A stretch of DNA of 64,000 nucleotides. Origin: Dipylidium caninum. Lineage: Eukaryota > Platyhelminthes > Cestoda > Cyclophyllidea > Dipylidiidae. The stretch covers positions 310,001-374,000 of the forward strand of contig QEYB01001164.1 of NCBI GenBank assembly GCA_017562135.1, in the 5' to 3' direction. How positions within the stretch are numbered: the first letter of the stretch is position 1; every line of letters begins with the position of its first letter. The notes beneath the pieces are model-generated. The model worked only from the letters and a program-made list of their open reading frames with translations, ran no database searches and had not been told where the DNA came from. The translations under genes and the position numbers were made by a program. Below are positions 57,757 through 64,000 of this stretch, one piece after another.

Positions 57757-60700
57757 GCAAAGAGAAGACAATTAGGAAGTGGATTTTTCTTTTCATGAGG
57801 AGAACTTAAATCCCTAATTACATTTGTTTGGATGCTCCCTAACAGAAGTCCATTTTTAATTCTGTCCGAATTTCAGAAGAATGGTCCTCATTAAAAACAA
57901 GTGTGGTTAATTAAAAAAAATTGTCTTCTGGAATACAATCTGCTACCTTTAATAAAGACAGAACCAGTGATACTGAGTGCTAAAGGAATTCCCGTCACTT
58001 GTTTTTCGGAGGCAAGTAAAAGCCAAACGACATCAAAGAGAAAACCACCTGAACAGTTAAGCGACGAGTTTTCGCCTTTCAAAGGCATTTAAGGCTTCCG
58101 AGCCCCAGACCGCCGTCGTCACTTGGGCAGCAGTATACACCGGTTGAGTGGCATAGCCTTTATCTGGTAATCCTGTTTCGTACGCATTTTTGACATTGAC
58201 CGATGACATCGTGGTCAAAAGGTATATGACAAACAAACATCTCGCTGTCTCCTAGGGTGCTTCACTGTCGTCATTGGGAATATCCTAAGGGGTGAGTGAT
58301 CTCAAAAGTGGACATTTTAACTTCTACACAAATAAAGTAAACAAAAGGAAGGAGCTTTTGCGATTGGTCTGCTCAGAAGTTGGAGGGGGAGCTGGTGAAT
58401 GACTGGTGGAGGGTGAAATAACCTTGTCGTTTCAAATGTGAGGCGCATTTTCAGCCTGTTTGGGATGCTAACAGGGGACGGGAACTTCATACGAAAAGTG
58501 TCTTACCCCTTAAAAATTTCTCAGTTCTCCTAAGTAAAACAGGAGAAAGCTATTTGATTTGGGAATGAGTGGCGACGCTTAATTTGGACCAGCCTAGGCG
58601 CCCCACGAAAATGCGACCCCCTAAGTCGTCTTTAGGGCTGGAATAAGCGGTATCAGGACTGGAAAAACTCATTTGCCCTGCCTGCACCAACGAGCTGAAA
58701 GGACATGGGGGCACACTCGGGGCACTTCACCGGCGGACGTGTGGACGAGGCATACGAGAATGGAGAGTCCTCCTATATCAGGGCTGCCATCATGCTTCCA
58801 TGTAATTGAAAATTTTGTTTCAAACTCTCCCCGTTGCCATCTTAATGCTCTGTGTTGTTTCAAAGTGATTTTGTATTGGCAGTTGTGTTGGGAATTTCCT
58901 GAACATCATAATCCGCACTGGAAAGTGATACGCACTTATGGAATCTTCTTGTGCTGTTTCTCAGAAAAACATTCCCATGCAAACATTAATGAGAGAAACG
59001 AAAATCACAACTACCGGGAGCGATATAAATAGTCCTTTTTAGGTATATTAACGATGTTTTTTTTTGAAATAATCTGCAATTCATTGGAGCTTATTTGACT
59101 CTCTTAAGTAATACGTTCTCTTAGGGTGCGGTCGTTCCCAAGACTGCACCTTTTGCTTTTTCCGTTGAGATGTTAAACCACCGTGACGCGACTAAATATT
59201 CCAATGGGGTGATTCTGTCGAATGCAGGGTCCCAAATCTCCCCAAAACCAGAAAGACGCTTCCGACACTACTGGCAGACCTATTTTCAAAGCGTGAGTGA
59301 ATCTTGTCATCGGGTGTCATGACAATGAAGCGTGGCGAGGAGCAAACCCATCTGAGCTGCTGAACAGCTCGAGCTACAACAAGTTTTCTCATCAGAAGTC
59401 AACTTTAACCTGAAAAGGATCAAACCTACTGTTGCAGAACAAATGGAATACACCTAAGCGCCAAGTGTCTTGTTCGTTCCCGTGGCCCGTCTCGGCGATT
59501 TCCCACTTCCCCGCGCCGTCAGAGCAACTCAGTCCATAAATAGCACATTTAGACGAATACCTGCTAGTGGAGGATGCTGAAGTGTCTCAAAGTGTCACGC
59601 TCGCTCGTGACGAAGGAGTTTGCTCAAGTATACGAGGCGACGTCATTCTGTTTATTTGCGAGTTTTTTTTTTACTAAGTCGTCCTTTTCTATCAAAATTT
59701 TATTTTGAAAAACCATCTAGTAAAAGTACATAGGAGTTTCGGGAACTTTCTAGCATCCGCCACCTCAGTATCTCCCCGATGATGTGAGATGAGCGTAGGG
59801 GAGAAAGGAGACCTTCACAAGTGAGGTGAAACTTGATTCAATTTTTGGCTCAGTTATAAGCTAATAATGGGTGGGACAGCGTGACAGGAAGATTGCTACC
59901 GTAACCGTGGCAACTGCAGAGTGGTAGGGCATTTGTTCAACTGTTTCATGTTAATTCGGCGAGACCCTCGCAACCCTTACTTCCGCTTGGCAACTCGGTC
60001 TTCCGGCAATGCCTAAACCCCTTCTGCGGGCTAATGAATTAGCCGTCCTTCCAGGCGGGTCCACCTCCTCGAGGCCAGAGAGAAAAGGCTGGCGGCAGCG
60101 CGCATGCAAGATTAAATACGAATAACACCCAACTCGTCCCCAACGATGGATATGTTAAAAAGGGGCACTAAAAAGTCACTAAAAATAAGGATATCCGAAA
60201 CGTCTAAGATGGCTAATGGAAGTAGAAATACTCGCCACGAGCGATCACCGAAGCTAAGGGTTCGCAAGCAGTGAATTTGTATCTTCGAAGACGCTATTTT
60301 AGATAAAAATATTTCATTCGTCAAGGAAGGCTAAGAAATACGCATTGTGATAGGTCAATAATAATATTGTTTTCTTGAAAACAATCAGGTTGACATGAAC
60401 AGTAAAATTTCTGCTTTTTCAAAATAGAAAAAAAATTCCATTTTAATAGACAAAAGGGATGTGATTACCCGCAATTAAGGTTACTTCCTGATGTCGATGA
60501 TGAATATCACAAAGCCCTCCAATCTGTACTGCCCAAAGTGGTAAAATATTGCAGAATCGCAACATCCATCCACCAACCGGTCAGCTTTTTAGCCATATGG
60601 GGACCACAGAGTGGGAGAAACGGAGACTGTCTACATCGTGCAAAATTTTTCCTGGTGTAGCCACAGGAGTTGGAGTTGAGGGACGAGTTAGAGTGCTTTG

Positions 60701-62816
60701 TACATTTACAAGTATCTATATGTAGAAACAGGGCCTTGTGAGAATCAGTTAAAGTAGGCTTATTCATGGAAATAACCTGGAACATCTGGACCACTGAATA
60801 CGTTGGAGCAGTCCGCCCATGGGCGAGAGGTGGCAAGCCTGGAGGCTCGACAAGGAAGTCATACCGGCAGATCAAAATGCACTTCTTGTGAGAGGGAAAC
60901 TCGGTTAGTTCAAAGCACGTTTATGACAGGCATTAAATCTCTGCGTCGTCAAAACAACCATCTGCGGGTTAATGTCGATTATTCCCAGAGTGATTAAACT
61001 AGGATCTGATATCCATCGCAGGCGTCCTAATGATGGATTCCATCCTCCGGAAAAGTCGCACAGCAGTTTAACGGCAATTTCCTATGCCAACCGCCGCCAC
61101 GGTTATTACGACATCGTAAATATGCGATTATCAAATTAGGATAAGAAGAAAATCCCTCTTGATGTTGCACAATCTGTCAAATGGAAATCCATTCAAATAG
61201 GTCCGCCAAATTCTCACTCCAATTGCAAACTATTATCCTCACCCGAAGGCTTTCAATATGCCTTGGGGTATGCAAAATGGGAGAGATTCAGAGAAAAAAA
61301 AAAGAATTGTAAGCTGGGATATGAGGCTGTAAAAACTCCACTATCACAAGTGTTACAACAGTGAGGTGGTATTAATGCTTGAATTGGGAAGCTTCTTGAC
61401 CTGCATCCACGGGCACCGACTAACTTGAATCGAAGAAAACACAAATTGGGGAGAATCGGTTACGTGTTTGCAGTTTGTTAGGACAGGACGTGGATGAGTA
61501 CACTGTTCTCGAAATTGTTTGCTTCCAGTTCTCAGACAAGTAGTGCACTTAATCAAATAGTTTGGAAGCAATGGATTCGCCCACTTCAAATGGGATTCCG
61601 TGAGATTTTTGCCAGGGCGCATTCCACAGACATATGGACAAGTGAGAACACTTCCGGTCTGTGTCTGCTTCAGCCAAGTCTTCGCGAAACGAAAAAACGA
61701 TCAACAGACGAGTTTGGGCTGTCCAACGGAGGCAGAAGACGTGCTACATGCCGTTATTTAGGCTACGCTTCAATTCTCTTCACTGAGTTTCCATAAAATC
61801 CACTGGCGTGATCAATTGCGCAGGGCATCCATGTTGCCAATGCAGCACCCATAATGTCATTTAAGTGATTTATTTGATGTATTGCCTCCTGGAATTGGCG
61901 AATTTCACAATTCCGGGCTGAAATGGTGATGATTGTCCGCAGGACTGCTTTGGAGGCTTAAGTCTCGATAAGACCACTGGACTGGGACCTCAAAAAGTGC
62001 TACCCGTTCGTAAAGAGTAGTACACGACGTGATAGGAGTGAATCTCCCGGGCACCACTCGACTGATCGAATGCCTGCATCACGAGCAGAGGCAATCAAAG
62101 CAGTGCAAATGTATCATTTTACGAGAACGAACAGGCGAGACAATGCCCACTCCTCGGTCCGTTAACAGAAGGATCGGAAGGAAAAACTTGAATGAGGAAG
62201 ACACTCCAAAACTGGAAAAGGTTTAAGACCTGACAGTTCCCAAAATTAAGTCACCTAAGGCACATTCAATTCAATCTGTAGTCTAATAACACAAGCATAG
62301 TCATCAGACAGAGGTGAAGAAAGATATACCACCACCACTACCACCAAGAAAAATTACAATAAGCTAAGCACATATTTCACCGTGTGACATTCTTGTTTTA
62401 ACCCGGCTTTGACTTTCGTGAGGTATATTCCTACGGGTTGTTTAGTGAAGTCAAACTAAATCAACTTTAGGCCACCAAATGCGACGAAAATTGAATATGG
62501 TGGTCAAAGCACGCACAAAAACGCAGAATTGGTGGAGACACTCTAATTACACTGGATATCATTGAAGAAAAATAGGATAAGGGTAGAAGGGCGCAATATC
62601 GTTGTCCTCAGAATTCACTCCCAGAAAGAGCGAAGGAGACGGGGGCAAAACGGGGAAGAAAATTTGGCTGCTAGGATGCAAAGAAATGAGGCGCTTGGGA
62701 GTAAGAGAAGTATAGCGAAAGGGGACGAGGATGGGCAGCGATGTCGATGCTCGAATAGTTGATGGAGTGGACCGATAGATTGGAGGAGGGAGCGCGGAAA
62801 TTGGAAAGAAAGGCTC

Positions 62817-62852
62817 TCACACCTGGCCATAAGAACTCTGCAGGCGAAGGTA
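62817..62852 (-). CDS. SHOC2: SHOC2 final exon
   Basis: [11 protein letters not shown] plus TGA at 62817-62819, between CATTGCAG and the 3' untranslated region. Aligns with FLKMQGPYRAMV, although diverged. Phase 0 joins the previous exon. Confidence 0.75.
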   Translation of the reverse strand, partial: YLRLQSSYGQV

Positions 62853-63989
62853 CTGCAATGGGGAAAATAGAGAAATAATCCTAATTCATAATGTTATGCG
62901 GGCTCAGATTCAAAGAAAAACACATTGATGCTATTAATTAAAATCATGATTGACGAATAAATAGAAGTAATAATAACAAAAAGGAGTCGAGGTATGCCGA
63001 AAAAAGCCAACCTGGATAACGAGAGAGGGGCCAGCGGAAACCACCTCGACGGGAATCTTAGAGAGTGGACAGTTCTCAATTGACATAATCTGGAGAGAGC
63101 AGCACATTGCCAATTCAGACGGCAGGTCGTGAAGGTTGAAGTTATCATTCAGATACAATGTTTCCAAGCTCTTCAATTTCCCTGAAACAAAATACCGTAA
63201 GCACAAATGTCTTAGCTACCTTAAGTGCTCTTTAAGTCGAGTTGTGCGGCTATTACGATTCCCACTGGGTGCCAAGACAAGCTCTTGGAATGGAAAAAAC
63301 TCTTGGTGACTATGTGAGTTCAACTACTAGTTCCGCACTCTTTACGCGAACAGTTATGTTTCAGCATTTTGACAAGATGATGAGTTAAAAAGACGGGCAT
63401 GACTTCATGACATCTGGATCGAAATTCGCAAACTTCGTCAGAAACTGTTGCCCCATTTTGCGATGGAGCTGCAGTTCTATTCCCACAACCGATGAATAAA
63501 GTAAGATTTGCAATCGAGAGACACCAGTGACATTTGACAAACTCAAAAATATGGATTTATGAAAGCAAGGTGTGCCTAAAAAGCTGTCAGAGGCTCTTCA
63601 ACATACACAACACTTGAATGATTGGCAGTTATTCCACCCTAAATACAAGGGAAGGCACATAGACAATGAATGAATGCACATAATTAATTGCTTCGCCAGT
63701 TAAGTGGGAGTAACCCAACTACTTATACTTCAATAAAAAGCGTTAAACAGGTGGATTCCTCAGAATCCGAGTTCGTACCGATTGCAGGGGTTAGACTTTG
63801 TAGGTCGTTCTCACCGATTGTCAAGTAGGTGAGATTTTGAAGATTGCTGAAAAGAAGATGAATACCATAGGGCCAAAAACTGACGAGAATGAGCAAGAAG
63901 TAATTAAAGGAAAACATACCCAATGGAACAGGGAAGCACGGTGAGCCGATTTGATTGAACTACCAGACGCTGTAGCTCCGTTAGATTGC
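62817..63989 (-). CDS. SHOC2: SHOC2 (Sur-8) leucine-rich-repeat scaffold, last four exons
   Basis: SHOC2 is a cytoplasmic leucine-rich-repeat protein that joins MRAS and PP1 to dephosphorylate and activate RAF kinases. Four exons join in phase: [40 protein letters not shown], then [20 protein letters not shown] and [16 protein letters not shown], and a last exon [11 protein letters not shown] with TGA. Human SHOC2 ends LYLNDNPNLHSLPFELALC...[40 protein letters not shown], so [12 protein letters not shown] is diagnostic. Introns are 73, 597 and 159 bases. The N-terminal repeats lie past base 64000. Confidence 0.93.
63012..63181 (-). CDS. SHOC2: SHOC2 exon (last LRRs, [10 protein letters not shown] motif)
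   Basis: Encodes [40 protein letters not shown] and [16 protein letters not shown], almost colinear with the human C-terminal region. The acceptor is TTGTTTCAG and the donor GTTGGC. Confidence 0.95.
63779..63846 (-). CDS. SHOC2: SHOC2 exon (LRR)
   Basis: One leucine-rich repeat, [20 protein letters not shown] then AIG. The acceptor is CTTTTCAG and the donor GTACGA. Phase 2 in, phase 1 out; the 73-base intron before it happens to be stop-free in frame with this exon. Confidence 0.9.
63920..63989 (-). CDS. SHOC2: SHOC2 exon (LRR)
   Basis: One leucine-rich repeat, [20 protein letters not shown]. The acceptor is TTCCTAG at 63990-63996 and the donor GTATGT. Phase 1 in, phase 2 out. Confidence 0.88.
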
Positions 63990-64000
63990 CTAGGAAGCAA

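Larger units (their letters stand above)
47773..62816. other. 15 kb with no recognised gene
   Basis: Many short open frames on both strands, none with family motifs. The longest, - 50199-50612 (137 codons), overlaps open stretches in the other - strand frames, so no frame can be preferred. A stretch near 51000-51230 (+) reads SIWEEIASTDLYCLL and is protein-like but unsupported. The SHOC2 3' untranslated region lies at the right end. Simple repeats are listed separately. Confidence 0.5.

Noticed and set aside
63847..63919. Retained intron or frameshift between two SHOC2 repeats
   Set aside because: Recounting the C run at 63919-63921 shows the exon ends in GG, which joins C|AAT in frame; the intron is ordinary.

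Overview
The window is eukaryotic and animal. Every confident gene is split into many small exons by GT-AG introns, some only 65-85 bases and others 1-4 kb, and the proteins are metazoan families. There are no operons or Shine-Dalgarno sites. The mix of very short and long introns and the divergent protein sequences fit a flatworm (tapeworm or fluke), but that assignment is inference and no marker settles it.

Region 1 (1-14668, + strand): the catalytic part of a ubiquitin-specific protease of the USP2/USP21 type. I assembled 11 exons in phase, giving about 396 residues with the Cys box, the His box and a stop codon; the 5' end lies outside the window. A decayed mariner transposase copy sits in its largest intron (about 8480-9400).

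Region 2 (17053-41528, - strand, convergent with the USP gene): one large secreted matrix-protein gene related to the multiplexin collagens XV/XVIII. From N to C terminus it encodes a signal peptide, a thrombospondin-N/laminin-G domain (four exons), two copies of an unrecognised beta-rich domain, a 9.7 kb coding tandem array (109-residue Glu/Ala/Thr unit), a third copy of the unrecognised domain, acidic Ser/Thr-rich stretches, several tiny linker exons with a Cys cluster, a multiplexin trimerisation domain, a Thr hinge and an endostatin domain. I found no Gly-X-Y triple helix, so this looks like a multiplexin whose collagen rod is replaced by a mucin-like or proteoglycan-like stalk. The two or three copies nearest the 5' edge of the array are nearly clean, whereas the rest are full of 1-4 base indels that break the frame. 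That may be assembly error or real decay.

Region 3 (41529-62816): 21 kb with no gene I can name. It holds CCAAT boxes upstream of the matrix-protein start, simple repeats, and a few unconfirmed candidate exons (best at 47197-47337 and 47608-47772, - strand).

Region 4 (62817-63989, - strand): the last four exons of SHOC2, the leucine-rich-repeat scaffold of the RAS-RAF pathway. The gene continues past the right edge.

The genes do not form a pathway. The main point of interest is the matrix protein: known multiplexin ends joined by an apparently new central architecture.
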